Made by a program: the position numbers and the translations under genes
Notes under the pieces: generated by a model
Told to the model about the DNA's origin: nothing
The model's input: the letters and a program-made list of their open reading frames with translations, nothing else
Databases searched by the model: none
Shown: piece by piece, positions 48,484 through 59,436 of the stretch
Numbering within the stretch: position 1 is the first letter of the stretch
Layout of the letters: every line of letters begins with the position of its first letter
Assembly: GCF_030287445.1 (NCBI RefSeq)
Contig: NZ_JASVWB010000002.1
Location: forward strand, 7,006,001 to 7,070,000
From: Streptomyces sp. ALI-76-A
GTDB lineage: Bacteria > Actinomycetota > Actinomycetes > Streptomycetales > Streptomycetaceae
DNA length: 64,000 bases
Reading direction: 5' to 3'

Positions 48484-49326
48484 ATGGCCAACGTCGTCCG
48501 CGCCGCTCTGGTCCAGGCCACCTGGACCGGCGACACCGAGTCCATGGTGGCGAAACACGAGGAGCACGCCCGCGAGGCGGCCCGCCGGGGGGCCAAGGTC
48601 ATCGGCTTCCAGGAAGTGTTCAACGCCCCCTACTTCTGTCAGGTCGAGGAGCCGGAGCACTACCGCTGGGCCGAGCCGGTGCCCGACGGGCCGACCACGC
48701 GTCGTATGCAGGAACTCGCCCGCGAGACCGGCATGGTGATCGTCGTCCCGGTCTTCGAGGTGGAGCAGGCGGGCTTCTACTACAACACCGCGGCCGTGAT
48801 CGACGCCGACGGCACCTACCTCGGCAAGTACCGCAAGCACCACATCCCGCAGATCAGGGGCTTCCGCGAGAAGTACTACTTCAAGCCCGGCAACCTCGGC
48901 TGGCCCGTCTTCGACACGGTCGTCGGCAAGGTCGGCGTCTACATCTGCTACGACCGGCACTTCCCGGAGGGCTGGCGGCAACTGGGCCTGAACGGAGCCC
49001 AGTTGGTGTTCAATCCGTCGGCCACCCACCGCGGTCTGTCGTCCCACCTGTGGCGGCTGGAGCAGCCGGCGGCGGCCGTCGCCAACGAGTACTTCATCGC
49101 GGCGATCAACCGGGTCGGCGTCGAGGAGTACGGCGACAACGACTTCTACGGCACGTCGTACTTCGTCGACCCGCGCGGACAGTTCGTGGGGGAGACGGCC
49201 AGTGACAAGGACGAGGAACTGGTCGTCCGCGACCTCGACTTCGACCTCATCGAACAGGTACGGCAGCAGTGGGCCTTCTACCGCGACCGCCGGCCCGACG
49301 CCTACGACGGGCTGGTGCGGCCGTGA
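48484..49326 (+). CDS. Beta-ureidopropionase-like nitrilase-superfamily amidohydrolase (copy 1)
   Basis: This 280-residue carbon-nitrogen hydrolase has the Glu-Lys-Cys triad in place: Glu in GFQEVF (near 43), Lys in KYRKHHIP (near 118) and Cys in YICYDRHFPEG (near 155). The family cleaves N-carbamoyl-beta-alanine to beta-alanine, CO2 and ammonia, the last step of reductive pyrimidine breakdown. GAAGGAG precedes the ATG. Its stop overlaps the start of the aminotransferase gene (GTGA), coupling hydrolysis to transamination. A second copy of identical length is at 52387, so the two may differ in substrate (for example carbamoyl-beta-alanine and another N-carbamoyl amino acid). Confidence 0.9.
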   Translation: MANVVRAALVQATWTGDTESMVAKHEEHAREAARRGAKVIGFQEVFNAPYFCQVEEPEHYRWAEPVPDGPTTRRMQELARETGMVIVVPVFEVEQAGFYYNTAAVIDADGTYLGKYRKHHIPQIRGFREKYYFKPGNLGWPVFDTVVGKVGVYICYDRHFPEGWRQLGLNGAQLVFNPSATHRGLSSHLWRLEQPAAAVANEYFIAAINRVGVEEYGDNDFYGTSYFVDPRGQFVGETASDKDEELVVRDLDFDLIEQVRQQWAFYRDRRPDAYDGLVRP

Positions 49327-50609
49327 CCGACGACCTGCTGGGCCGCCACCGCGGCGTCCTGCCCGACTGGCTCGCCCTCTACTACCAGGACCCGCTGGAG
49401 ATCACGCACGGCGAGGGCCGGTACGTGTGGGACGCCGAGGGCACCAAGTACCTCGACTTCTTCGGCGGCATCCTGACGACGATGACCGCGCACGCGCTCC
49501 CCGAGGTGACGAAGGCGGTGAGCGAGCAGGCCGGGCGGATCCTGCACTCGTCCACCCTCTACCTCAACCGGCCGATGGTCGAACTCGCGGAACGTGTCGC
49601 CCACTTGAGCGGTATCCCGGACGCCCGGGTCTTCTTCACCACCTCCGGCACCGAGGCCAACGACACCGCCCTGATGCTGGCGACGACCTACCGCCGCAGC
49701 AACACCGTCCTGGCCATGCGCAACAGCTACCACGGCCGCTCCTTCAGCGCGGTCGGCATCACCGGCAACCGCGGCTGGTCCCCGACCTCGCTGTCACCGC
49801 TACAGACGCTGTACGTCCACGGCGGCGTGCGCACCCGCGGCCCGTACGCCGCGCTGAGCGACGAGGACTTCGTCGCCGCCTGCGTCGACGACCTGCGGGA
49901 CCTCCTCGGGCACACCCGTCCGCCCGCCGCGCTGATCGCCGAGCCCGTGCAGGGCGTCGGCGGGTTCACCTCGCCGCCGGACGGTCTCTACGCCGCCTTC
50001 CGCGAGGTGCTGCACGAGCGCGGCATCCTGTGGATCGCCGACGAGGTGCAGACCGGCTGGGGCCGCACCGGAGACCACTTCTGGGGCTGGCAGGCCCACG
50101 GGCAGAACGGCCCTCCGGACATCGTCACCTTCGCCAAGGGCATCGGCAACGGCATGTCCATCGGCGGGGTGGTCGCCCGCGCCGAGATCATGAACTGCCT
50201 GGACGCCAACAGCATCTCGACCTTCGGCGGCACCCAGGTCACCATGGCGGCGGGCAACGCCAACCTCACGTACCTGCTGGAGCACGACCTCCAGGGCAAC
50301 GCCCGGCGCGTCGGCGGACTGCTCCTGGAACGGCTGCGGGCGGTCGGCGCGCGGATCCCGGGCGTACGGGAGGTGCGGGGCCGTGGGCTGATGCTCGGCA
50401 TCGAGCTGGTCCGGCCCGGCACCGACCAGGCCGACCCGGAGGCCGCCGCCGCCGTGCTCGAAGCCGCCCGCGCCGGTGGCCTGCTCATCGGCAAGGGCGG
50501 CGGGCACGACACCAGCGCCCTGCGCGTGGCACCGCCGCTGTCCCTGACCGTCGCGGAGGCCGAGGAAGGCGCCGCGATCCTCGAACGCGCTCTGCGGAGC
50601 ATCCAGTAG
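49323..50609 (+). CDS. Class III PLP aminotransferase (beta-alanine or alanine-glyoxylate type)
   Basis: GTG 49323 overlaps the preceding stop and yields 428 residues. The PLP-binding Lys lies in TFAKGIGNGMS (near 271). Asp in WIADEVQTGWGRTG, FTTSGTEANDTALMLA and the NSYHGRS motif complete the fold-type I signature. The length and motifs resemble AGT2-like or beta-alanine:pyruvate transaminases. In this position it would convert beta-alanine from the ureidopropionase step to malonate semialdehyde. The substrate is inferred from context. Confidence 0.9.
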   Translation: MTDDLLGRHRGVLPDWLALYYQDPLEITHGEGRYVWDAEGTKYLDFFGGILTTMTAHALPEVTKAVSEQAGRILHSSTLYLNRPMVELAERVAHLSGIPDARVFFTTSGTEANDTALMLATTYRRSNTVLAMRNSYHGRSFSAVGITGNRGWSPTSLSPLQTLYVHGGVRTRGPYAALSDEDFVAACVDDLRDLLGHTRPPAALIAEPVQGVGGFTSPPDGLYAAFREVLHERGILWIADEVQTGWGRTGDHFWGWQAHGQNGPPDIVTFAKGIGNGMSIGGVVARAEIMNCLDANSISTFGGTQVTMAAGNANLTYLLEHDLQGNARRVGGLLLERLRAVGARIPGVREVRGRGLMLGIELVRPGTDQADPEAAAAVLEAARAGGLLIGKGGGHDTSALRVAPPLSLTVAEAEEGAAILERALRSIQ

Positions 50610-50637
50610 CACCGTCCCGAGCAAGGGAAACACCGTC

Positions 50638-52206
50638 ATGACCACCGCCTCGGAGACCTGGCAGCCCGCGGAGCCGACCCTGTCGGTCCGGCAGGTCCTC
50701 ACCCTGGAACGGGTCCTGGCCGGGGAACCCGAGGTGGTGGCCGGAGCGGGCCAGCTCGACCGGCTCGTGCGCTGGGTGCACGTCGCCGAGGCCGCCGACG
50801 TCGGCGTGATGCTCAGCGGCGGCGAGATGGTGCTCACCACCGGGGTGCTGCTCGCCGGTGACGAGAGCGCGCAGGCCGAGTACATCCAGTCCCTGCACCG
50901 CGCGGAGGCCGCGGCCGTCGTCCTCGGTCTGGGGCGGGCGTTCCCCGCCCCGCCGGACGTGATGCGCCGGGCCGCCGAGCGGTGCGGGCTGCCGATGGTC
51001 GTCCTGCACCGGCCCTTCCCCTTCGCGGAGTTGACGGAGGAGGTCCAGGCACGCCTGGTGCGGCGGAAGTTCGCGGCCGTCAGCCTGTCCGAGTCGGTAC
51101 GGACCGCGCTCACCGGACTCATCACCGCGGGCGCCCCGCTGCAACGCCTGCTCGACGAGGTCGCCCAGCACAGCGCCTGCCCTGTCGTCGTCACCAACCT
51201 CGCCCACCGCGTTCTCGCCACGGCGGGGGAGCGGCCCGCCGTGGACGACGTGCTGCGCGACTGGGAACGCATCGCCCGGCAGGCCGGCGGCAGCGAGGGC
51301 GACGGCTGGATCCGCGCCGAACTCGCCGGGCGCGGGGAGCGGTGGGGGCAGATCGTGCTGTGCGGGTACCGGGGCGACACCGCCTCCGGGCGGCTGCTGG
51401 CCGACCGCGCCGCCGAGTCGCTCGTGCTGCACCGCATGCTGGCCGGCACCTCCGCGCACACCTGGGAGGAGCAGTCCGCGCAGAGCCTGCTGACCGACCT
51501 GGTCAGCGGGATCGTGCCGGCCCGGCAGCTGCTGCCCCGGGCCAGGGCGGCCGGTCTGCCGGTCAACCGCCGCACCTTCGTCCCGCTGGTCGTCCGCGAC
51601 GGCGACCCGGCCGGGCTCGACCGGGTGCTGCGGACGGTGGGGCTGTCCGGCATCGTCGCCGAACTCGCCGACAACGCCACCGCGGTGCTGCTGAGCCTGG
51701 CCCGGGACCAGGACGCCCCCGCCCTCACGGCGAACTTCGCGGCCCGGGTGCGCTCCGAGTCCGGCCGGACCGTGATCGCCGCCGCCGACGCGCGCACCGC
51801 CTGGGACGACGTCCCCGCCGGGCTGCGCGAGGCCCAGCACGTGGCCGACGCCGTCGCGGACTCCTCTGCCGTCCTGGACCTGCCGGCCGTCGTACGGCTC
51901 AAGGACGTGCATCTGCGCGGCCTGGTCCGGCTCCTGCGGGACGACCCGTACGTGCAGTCCTTCGCGGAGCGCGAACTGGACGGGCTGCTGTGCGCGGCGG
52001 GGCAGGACCTGCTCGCCGTGCTGCGCACCTATCTCGCCACCGGCCGCAACAAGTCCCGCACCGCCCAGCTCCACCACGTCTCGCGGCCGGCGCTGTACCG
52101 CCGGCTGGAGGCGATACAGGCCCGGCTCGGTGTGGATCTCGACGACTTCGAGCAGGCCGCCTCGGTACACATCGCGCTCCTCGCGCACGACGCGCAGCGA
52201 GGCTGA
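50638..52206 (+). CDS. PucR-family transcriptional regulator
   Basis: The 522 residues begin with a PucR N-terminal purine-catabolism domain (about 15-135: LSVRQVLTLERVLAGEPEVV, VGVMLSGGEMVLTTGVLLAG). A central domain and a C-terminal PucR-type HTH (about 450-515: LLAVLRTYLATGRNKSRTAQ, LHHVSRPALYRRLEAIQARL) follow. Such regulators control purine, allantoin or pyrimidine catabolism in actinobacteria. Its place inside the cluster makes it the probable local activator. ATG 50638 has GCAAGGG nearby; the gap of 28 bases after the aminotransferase suggests co-transcription. Confidence 0.92.
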   Translation: MTTASETWQPAEPTLSVRQVLTLERVLAGEPEVVAGAGQLDRLVRWVHVAEAADVGVMLSGGEMVLTTGVLLAGDESAQAEYIQSLHRAEAAAVVLGLGRAFPAPPDVMRRAAERCGLPMVVLHRPFPFAELTEEVQARLVRRKFAAVSLSESVRTALTGLITAGAPLQRLLDEVAQHSACPVVVTNLAHRVLATAGERPAVDDVLRDWERIARQAGGSEGDGWIRAELAGRGERWGQIVLCGYRGDTASGRLLADRAAESLVLHRMLAGTSAHTWEEQSAQSLLTDLVSGIVPARQLLPRARAAGLPVNRRTFVPLVVRDGDPAGLDRVLRTVGLSGIVAELADNATAVLLSLARDQDAPALTANFAARVRSESGRTVIAAADARTAWDDVPAGLREAQHVADAVADSSAVLDLPAVVRLKDVHLRGLVRLLRDDPYVQSFAERELDGLLCAAGQDLLAVLRTYLATGRNKSRTAQLHHVSRPALYRRLEAIQARLGVDLDDFEQAASVHIALLAHDAQRG

Positions 52207-52386
52207 ACCGGCCGCCGCGAAACGGCGGGGAAACAGAAGACGACCTGGGAGAACGGTGGTGAAACATGGGCCCAGGACAGGGTGACACGGTGGCACGCCA
52301 CAGGCCCGCAGGCGTGACACCGTGCACCTCAAACCGGCTCCGCGGACTTCCTAGGCTCCTCGCACACCGAGCGACCGGAGGTCCCG

Positions 52387-53229
52387 ATGAGCCGAGTGAT
52401 TCGCGCCGCCCTCTTCCAGACCGCCTGGACCGGCGACAAGGAGTCGATGATCCAGGTGCACGAACAGGCGGCCCGCGACGCCGCCGCCCAGGGCGCTCAC
52501 GTCCTGTGCTTCCAGGAGCTGTTCTACGGGCCCTACTTCTGCCAGGTGCAGGACAAGGCGTTCTACGAGTACGCCGAGCAGGTCCCGGGCGGCCCGATCG
52601 TCCAGCGGTTCCAGGCGCTCGCCGAGGAACTGGGTCTCGTCCTGATCCTGCCGATGTACGAGGAGGAGCAGCCCGGCGTCCTCTACAACACGGCCGCCGT
52701 GATCGACGCGGACGGCTCGTACCTCGGCAAGTACCGCAAGCACCACATCCCGCAGGTGCCCGGCTTCTGGGAGAAGTTCTACTTCCGCCCGGGCAACCTG
52801 GGCTGGCCGGTCTTCGAGACGGCCGTCGGGAGGATCGGCGTCTACATCTGCTACGACCGCCACTTCCCCGAGGGCTGGCGGGCGCTGGGCCTGGCGGGCG
52901 CCGAGATCGTCTTCAACCCGTCGGCGACCTCGCGCGGCCTGTCCGGCTACCTGTGGCAGCTGGAGCAGCCGGCGGCCGCCGTCGCCAACGAGTACTTCGT
53001 GGGCGCGATCAACCGGGTGGGCGTCGAGGAGCTGGGCGACAACGACTTCTACGGGACGTCGTACTTCGTCGACCCGGAGGCCCAGTTCGTGGGCGAGGTG
53101 GCCGGCGACAAGGAGACCGAACTGGTCGTCCGCGACCTGGACCTGGCCAAGCTGCGGGAGGTCCGCGACCGCTGGCAGTTCTACCGGGACCGCCGCCCCG
53201 AGGCGTACGCCCCGCTGACGGCTCCCTGA
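52387..53229 (+). CDS. Beta-ureidopropionase-like nitrilase-superfamily amidohydrolase (copy 2)
   Basis: This 280-residue paralogue of the enzyme at 48484 has the same triad (CFQELF, KYRKHHIP, YICYDRHFPEG) and long identical blocks (AAVIDADG.YLGKYRKHH; NEYF..AINRVGVEE; GDNDFYGTSYFVDP). The active-site cysteine environment is unchanged, so both should be active. It is separated from pucR by 180 bases, enough for its own promoter, and lies 103 bases before the dihydropyrimidinase gene. It may be the partner of that enzyme, while copy 1 pairs with the aminotransferase. Confidence 0.9.
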   Translation: MSRVIRAALFQTAWTGDKESMIQVHEQAARDAAAQGAHVLCFQELFYGPYFCQVQDKAFYEYAEQVPGGPIVQRFQALAEELGLVLILPMYEEEQPGVLYNTAAVIDADGSYLGKYRKHHIPQVPGFWEKFYFRPGNLGWPVFETAVGRIGVYICYDRHFPEGWRALGLAGAEIVFNPSATSRGLSGYLWQLEQPAAAVANEYFVGAINRVGVEELGDNDFYGTSYFVDPEAQFVGEVAGDKETELVVRDLDLAKLREVRDRWQFYRDRRPEAYAPLTAP

Positions 53230-53332
53230 CGGACCGGGGACCGGGACCGCCCCTGGACGGGGCGCGGCGGACCGCGCGACCAGCCACCAACGACCCGCAC
53301 CTCTCGACCACGACCCAGCGGAGCGTCAACGC

Positions 53333-54736
53333 ATGAGCAGCCGTACCGTCATCCGTGGTGGCCTCGTCATCACCGCGTCCGACGAGATCCACGCCGACGT
53401 CCTGATCGAGGACGGCCGCATCGCCGCCCTCGCCACGTCCGGCACCCCGGCCGCCGAGGCCTGGACGGCCGGGCGGACCATCGACGCCACCGGGAAGTAC
53501 GTCATCCCGGGCGGCGTCGACGCCCACACCCACATGGAGCTGCCGTTCGGCGGCACCTTCGCCTCCGACACCTTCGAGACCGGCACCCGGGCCGCCGCCT
53601 GGGGCGGGACGACGACCATCGTCGACTTCGCCGTGCAGAGCGTGGGTCATTCGCTGCGCGAGGGGCTGGACGCCTGGCACGCCAAGGCCGAGGGCAACTG
53701 CGCCGTCGACTACGGCTTCCACATGATCGTCTCCGACGTGAACCAGGACACGCTCAAGGAGATGGACCTGCTGGTGGAGGAGGGCGTGACCTCCTTCAAG
53801 CAGTTCATGGCCTACCCCGGCGTCTTCTACAGCGACGACGGCCAGATCCTGCGCGCCATGCAGCGCTCCGCCGAGAACGGCGGGCTGATCATGATGCACG
53901 CCGAGAACGGCATCGCGATCGACGTGCTGGTGGAGCAGGCGCTGGCCCGCGGGGAGACCGACCCCCGCTACCACGGCGAGGTCCGCAAAGCGCTCCTGGA
54001 GGCCGAGGCCACCCACCGGGCCATCAAGCTCGCGCAGGTCGCGGGCGCCCCGCTGTACGTCGTGCACGTCTCGGCGATGGAGGCGGTCGCCGAGCTGGCC
54101 AGGGCGCGCGACGAGGGGCTGAACGTCTTCGGCGAGACCTGCCCGCAGTACCTGTTCCTGTCCACGGACAACCTCGCCGAGCCCGACTTCGAGGGCTCGA
54201 AGTACGTGTGCTCGACGCCGCTGAGGCCCAAGGAGCACCAGGCCCACCTGTGGAAGGGCCTGCGCACCAACGACCTCCAGGTCGTCTCCACCGACCACTG
54301 CCCCTTCTGCTTCGTGGGCCAGAAGGAACTCGGCCGGGGCGACTTCTCCAAGATCCCCAACGGGCTGCCGGGCGTCGAGAACCGTATGGACCTGCTGCAC
54401 CAGGCCGTCGTCGACGGGCACATCTCGCGCCGCCGCTGGATCGAGATCGCCTGCGCGACCCCGGCCCGGATGTTCGGCATGTACCCGAAGAAGGGCACCA
54501 TCGCGCCGGGCGCGGACGCCGACGTGGTGATCTACGACCCGCACGCCGAGCAGGTCATGTCCGCCGACACGCACCACATGAACGTCGACTACTCGGCGTA
54601 CGAGGGCAAGCGGGTCACCGGCCGCGTCGAGACGGTCCTGTCGCGCGGCGAACTCGTCATCACCGAGCGGGAGTACACCGGGCACGCCGGACACGGCACG
54701 TACACCCCCCGCTCCACCTGTCAGTACCTCACCTAG
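53333..54736 (+). CDS. hydA: Dihydropyrimidinase (D-hydantoinase)
   Basis: This 467-residue amidohydrolase opens the ring of dihydrouracil, dihydrothymine or 5-substituted hydantoins. The binuclear zinc site is complete: HTH in GVDAHTHMELP (near 62-68), carboxylated Lys in TSFKQFMAYPG (near 155), His in MMHAENG (near 189), His in VVHVSAME (near 245) and Asp in STDHCPF (near 318). The C-terminus contains MYPKKGTIAPGADADVVIYD, usual for the family. It lies between ureidopropionase copy 2 and the LLM oxidoreductase on the same strand and provides the N-carbamoyl substrate for the neighbouring nitrilases. Confidence 0.95.
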   Translation: MSSRTVIRGGLVITASDEIHADVLIEDGRIAALATSGTPAAEAWTAGRTIDATGKYVIPGGVDAHTHMELPFGGTFASDTFETGTRAAAWGGTTTIVDFAVQSVGHSLREGLDAWHAKAEGNCAVDYGFHMIVSDVNQDTLKEMDLLVEEGVTSFKQFMAYPGVFYSDDGQILRAMQRSAENGGLIMMHAENGIAIDVLVEQALARGETDPRYHGEVRKALLEAEATHRAIKLAQVAGAPLYVVHVSAMEAVAELARARDEGLNVFGETCPQYLFLSTDNLAEPDFEGSKYVCSTPLRPKEHQAHLWKGLRTNDLQVVSTDHCPFCFVGQKELGRGDFSKIPNGLPGVENRMDLLHQAVVDGHISRRRWIEIACATPARMFGMYPKKGTIAPGADADVVIYDPHAEQVMSADTHHMNVDYSAYEGKRVTGRVETVLSRGELVITEREYTGHAGHGTYTPRSTCQYLT

Positions 54737-54747
54737 GAGTGGCGCCC

Positions 54748-55767
54748 ATGGACTTCGGACTCGTCCTGCAGACCGACCCGCCGGCCTCGAAGGTCATCAG
54801 CCTGATGAAGCGGGCCGAGCGCAACGGCTTCACGTACGGCTGGACCTTCGACTCCGCCGTGCTGTGGCAGGAGCCGTTCGTGATCTACAGCCAGATCCTG
54901 TCGAACACGACCAAGCTGAAGGTCGGCCCGATGGTGACCAACCCGGGCACCCGTACCTGGGAGGTGACCGCCTCCACCTTCGCCACCCTCAACGACATGT
55001 TCGGCAACCGCACGGTGTGCGGCATCGGCCGCGGTGACTCCGCGATGCGGGTCGCCGGCCGCAAGCCCAACACCCTGGCGCGCATCAGCGAGGCGATGAA
55101 GGTCATCCGGGCGCTGGGCCGCGGCGACGAGGCCGACCTCGGCGGCACCGTGATCAGGTTCCCGTGGATCAAGCCGGACGCCGAACTGCCCGTCTGGATG
55201 GCCGCGTACGGCCCCAAGGCGCTGAAGATGACCGGCGAGGAGGCCGACGGGTTCATCCTCCAGCTCGCCGACCTCTACCTGACCGAGTACATGGTCAAGG
55301 CGGTGAAGGACGCGGCCGTCGCCGCCGGACGCGACCCGTCCGAGGTGAAGATCTGCGTCGCCGCCCCCGCCTACGTCACCGAGGACGACTCGCCCGAGGC
55401 GCTCGCCCACGCGCGCGAGCAGTGCCGCTGGTTCGGCGGGATGGTCGGCAACCACGTCGCCGACCTGGTCTCCAAGTACGGCGAGCACTCCGCCGCCGTC
55501 CCCGACGACCTCACCGACTACATCAAGGCCCGCGAGGGCTACGACTACTCCCACCACGGGCGCGCCGACAACCCGGACACCCAGTTCGTGCCCGATGAGA
55601 TCGTCGACCGGTTCTGCGTCATCGGCCCGGTCGAGAAGCACATCGAGAAGCTGAACGCGCTGCGTGAGCTGGGCGTCGACCAGTTCGCCGTCTACGACAT
55701 GCACGACGCGCAGGAGGCCACGATCGACGCGTACGGGTCGCGGGTGATCCCGGCCGTCAACGGCTGA
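54748..55767 (+). CDS. LLM-class F420-dependent oxidoreductase
   Basis: ATG 54748 is set by AGGAG at 54735-54739, which overlaps the dihydropyrimidinase stop. The 339-residue TIM barrel belongs to the luciferase-like monooxygenase superfamily and looks like the actinobacterial F420-dependent subgroup (TIGR03842-type, from memory). Motifs are MDFGLVLQTDPPASKVISL, GPMVTNPGTRTWEVTAS and NRTVCGIGRGDSAMRVAG. Its place in a pyrimidine/hydantoin operon suggests reduction or oxidation of a pyrimidine intermediate with F420, but this is inference. No flavoprotein dihydropyrimidine dehydrogenase is encoded in the window. Confidence 0.88.
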   Translation: MDFGLVLQTDPPASKVISLMKRAERNGFTYGWTFDSAVLWQEPFVIYSQILSNTTKLKVGPMVTNPGTRTWEVTASTFATLNDMFGNRTVCGIGRGDSAMRVAGRKPNTLARISEAMKVIRALGRGDEADLGGTVIRFPWIKPDAELPVWMAAYGPKALKMTGEEADGFILQLADLYLTEYMVKAVKDAAVAAGRDPSEVKICVAAPAYVTEDDSPEALAHAREQCRWFGGMVGNHVADLVSKYGEHSAAVPDDLTDYIKAREGYDYSHHGRADNPDTQFVPDEIVDRFCVIGPVEKHIEKLNALRELGVDQFAVYDMHDAQEATIDAYGSRVIPAVNG

Positions 55768-55818
55768 CCCACGGCACCACCCGCGCACCCGCCCCACCCC
55801 TCCCCCCACTCCTGTTCG

Positions 55819-55844
55819 CTCCTCCCCGCTCCCCCGGGGAGGAG
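55819..55844. terminator. 9-bp hairpin between the LLM gene and the NCS1 permease
   Basis: CTCCTCCCC pairs with GGGGAGGAG around an 8-base loop. It lies 52 bases after the LLM stop and may end or attenuate transcription into the permease gene. Confidence 0.5.
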
Positions 55845-55897
55845 ACCGGAGCCCGCACGGCCTTTCCGGATCCGCCCTTCGTTTGATTGGCCTGCCC

Positions 55898-57424
<1,527 letters not shown>

Positions 57425-57449
57425 GCCGCCGGCTGCCGCTGGAGGACGG

Positions 57450-58121
57450 TCAGCCCCGCCGGCCGTTCTCCAGCGCGGCGACCGCCTCCTTGGCGGCCTT
57501 GATGGCGCCCTTGTTGATCTCGTCCGTGCCGGGCGCCTTCCTGGACTCGAAGTCGCTGCCGTTGTACGTGATGGTCACCAGCGCGTTGGACGCGCGGACC
57601 AGCACCACGCCCTCGCGGGTCTCCTGCTTGTCGGCGGTGGTGAGGTTCACCACCGAATACCCCGCGTCGCCGACACCCGGTACGTCTCCGCCGCCGCTCC
57701 GCTGCTCGACCGTCTCCCGGTAGGACGTCTGTGCCGCCTCGTCCGAGTCCATGACCTCGTAGGAGACGTCCAGCCAGCGGTAGTCGTACCCCTTGAGGGC
57801 GTTCCAGGAGCAGGTGCGGCGCAGCGTCGAGTCCGTCGACGGGATCTCCTTGCCGGCCGGCTTGGCGCCCGGCACCAGTGACGTGATCGTCTTCTTGGAC
57901 ACGCCGGAGCACGGCGCGGGCGCGGCGGCGTACGTCTTGGACGCGGCCGACGTCGCCGGGGCGGAGGCGGACCGGTTCCCGGTCGTCTGCTCCGCCTTGG
58001 GCGCGGCGGCCGGCTCCGCGGCGAACGGTCCGGAGGCCAGCGCCCAGCCCGCCGCGGCGAGCACGACGACGGGGGACAGACGCGCGGTCAGAGCGAGCGG
58101 CAGAGGAAGAGGAGAACGCAC
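57450..58121 (-). CDS. Secreted protein, DUF3558-like
   Basis: GTG 58121 (VRSPLPLPLALTARL) is chosen because GGAAAG precedes it and a signal peptide follows; a longer reading from 58211 lacks this. The 223-residue product has an Ala/Pro/Ser-rich segment after the signal, then PCSGVSKKTITSLVPGA and TCSW, two Cys about 50 residues apart as in the actinobacterial DUF3558 family of secreted or lipid-anchored proteins. No lipobox is evident. The C-terminal helix ends in KEAVAALENGRRG. Function unknown. Confidence 0.68.
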   Translation of the reverse strand: MRSPLPLPLALTARLSPVVVLAAAGWALASGPFAAEPAAAPKAEQTTGNRSASAPATSAASKTYAAAPAPCSGVSKKTITSLVPGAKPAGKEIPSTDSTLRRTCSWNALKGYDYRWLDVSYEVMDSDEAAQTSYRETVEQRSGGGDVPGVGDAGYSVVNLTTADKQETREGVVLVRASNALVTITYNGSDFESRKAPGTDEINKGAIKAAKEAVAALENGRRG

Positions 58122-58268
58122 GGCGCACTTTCCGTGGGGAGGTGCGGAGCGGGTCCGCACCGCGGACGGGACGCCAGTGTCACACGACTGCCTGTGGGGT
58201 GGAAGCGCCAACTCGCTCCGTGGCGGTGCGGTGACCGCACCCCCCCGGCCGATGCGCCGTACGTCCCG

Positions 58269-59270
58269 CTATGTCCGCGTGATGGGGCGGTGCAGCGCCG
58301 ACTCGATGCGGTCCACGGCCGCGAACGCCCCGTAGGCCACGAGGCGCACCAGACAGTGGTCGGTGTGTTCCGGCCGCCGCCAGGCCGCCACGTCCTCGTC
58401 GGTGATCCGGTACGGCGCGAGGGCGGTCAGCAGCGCGAGACGGGCGCCGGGACGCTCCCGCCGGTCCGGGAACCCGCCCAGGGCGAGCGGCGGATGCGCC
58501 CCGTCCCAGCCCCACAGGGTCTCCTCCACGAGGGCCTGGTCGTCGGCGTCGAGCAGACCGGAGCCCGCCATGGCCGCCCTGAGCAGCGCCGCGTACGCGG
58601 GGCCGACGGCCGTGTCGCCCGCCCAGGCCGGTGCCTCGCCGGGGTCGGGCCGGTCGAGCAGCGCGAGGCCCTCACCGGGCAGGGCGGAGCGGCGTACGGT
58701 CCGGGCGAGCGTGCGGCCGGCGACACTGCGGACCGCCCTGAACCGCTGGGCGTTGAACGGCAGCATCTGTTCGGTGAGCAGCGCGGACACGATCCGGTTG
58801 ATGAAGTGGAAGGCGAGCGCGGTGCCCAGGTAGCCGGGGGCGTGCTCGCGCGGGAACGGGTACGGCTCCAGGGCGCCGCCGGGCACGCGCGTGTGCTCTC
58901 CCCAGTCGAGCACACGCGCGTGGTCCTCGTTCTCCGGCCGCTCCCCGCGGGCCAGGCGTTCGGCGAGGGCGTGGTCGCCGGTGGCGTGCAGCAGGACGGT
59001 GTGCGCGTCGACGCAGAACGGGCACTGGTTGGCGCGTGACACCCCGTACGCGGCCAACTCCTTGCCGGTGCGGCTGCCGGGTCCGGCGATGAGCGACTCG
59101 CGCATCAACGCCCAGGCCGGGGCGAGGAGTTCGGGGGCCGAGGAAAGGACCACGAAGGTGACCGGTTCGGCGATGCCGAAGTCGCGGGCGATCTGCTCGT
59201 ACACCGCGGCGACGCGACCGGTGGCCGCCTTGGGCGGCAGGGGTTCGGTGTGGCGGAAGGGTGTGGGCAT
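58269..59270 (-). CDS. AhpD-like / carboxymuconolactone-decarboxylase-fold protein
   Basis: This 333-residue cytoplasmic protein has the peroxidatic CxxC of the alkylhydroperoxidase family in NQCPFCVDAHTVLLHATGD (near 83-101). AhpD itself is about 175 residues, so this is the longer subgroup with an additional helical C-terminal half (FHFINRIVSALLTEQMLPFN). A peroxidase or disulfide-reductase activity is possible, while the real role is unknown. It diverges from the histidine kinase gene with 166 bases between starts. Confidence 0.78.
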   Translation of the reverse strand: MPTPFRHTEPLPPKAATGRVAAVYEQIARDFGIAEPVTFVVLSSAPELLAPAWALMRESLIAGPGSRTGKELAAYGVSRANQCPFCVDAHTVLLHATGDHALAERLARGERPENEDHARVLDWGEHTRVPGGALEPYPFPREHAPGYLGTALAFHFINRIVSALLTEQMLPFNAQRFRAVRSVAGRTLARTVRRSALPGEGLALLDRPDPGEAPAWAGDTAVGPAYAALLRAAMAGSGLLDADDQALVEETLWGWDGAHPPLALGGFPDRRERPGARLALLTALAPYRITDEDVAAWRRPEHTDHCLVRLVAYGAFAAVDRIESALHRPITRT

Positions 59271-59436
59271 GGCAGCAGCGTGCCCCTCGCGGGGGCCGGC
59301 GGTCGTCGTACGGCCGAAGGCACCGGGGGCTGCGCCTGCGGGCCGGGCCGGGGGTGCGCACTACTTCGCCGGGAGTAGTCGCGGAGTTGTCCACAGGTCT
59401 GACGCCGGTGTCGGCGCGGAGAGCTACGGTGCGTGC

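Noticed and set aside
49800..52332. Long minus-strand frames opposite the aminotransferase and pucR
   Set aside because: No ribosome binding site or protein motif, and they are fully covered by convincing plus-strand genes.
58891..59436. N-terminal extension of the histidine kinase
   Set aside because: It would overlap the AhpD-like gene on the opposite strand for most of its length and has no domain. ATG 59437 follows a -10 box and begins a normal sensor region.
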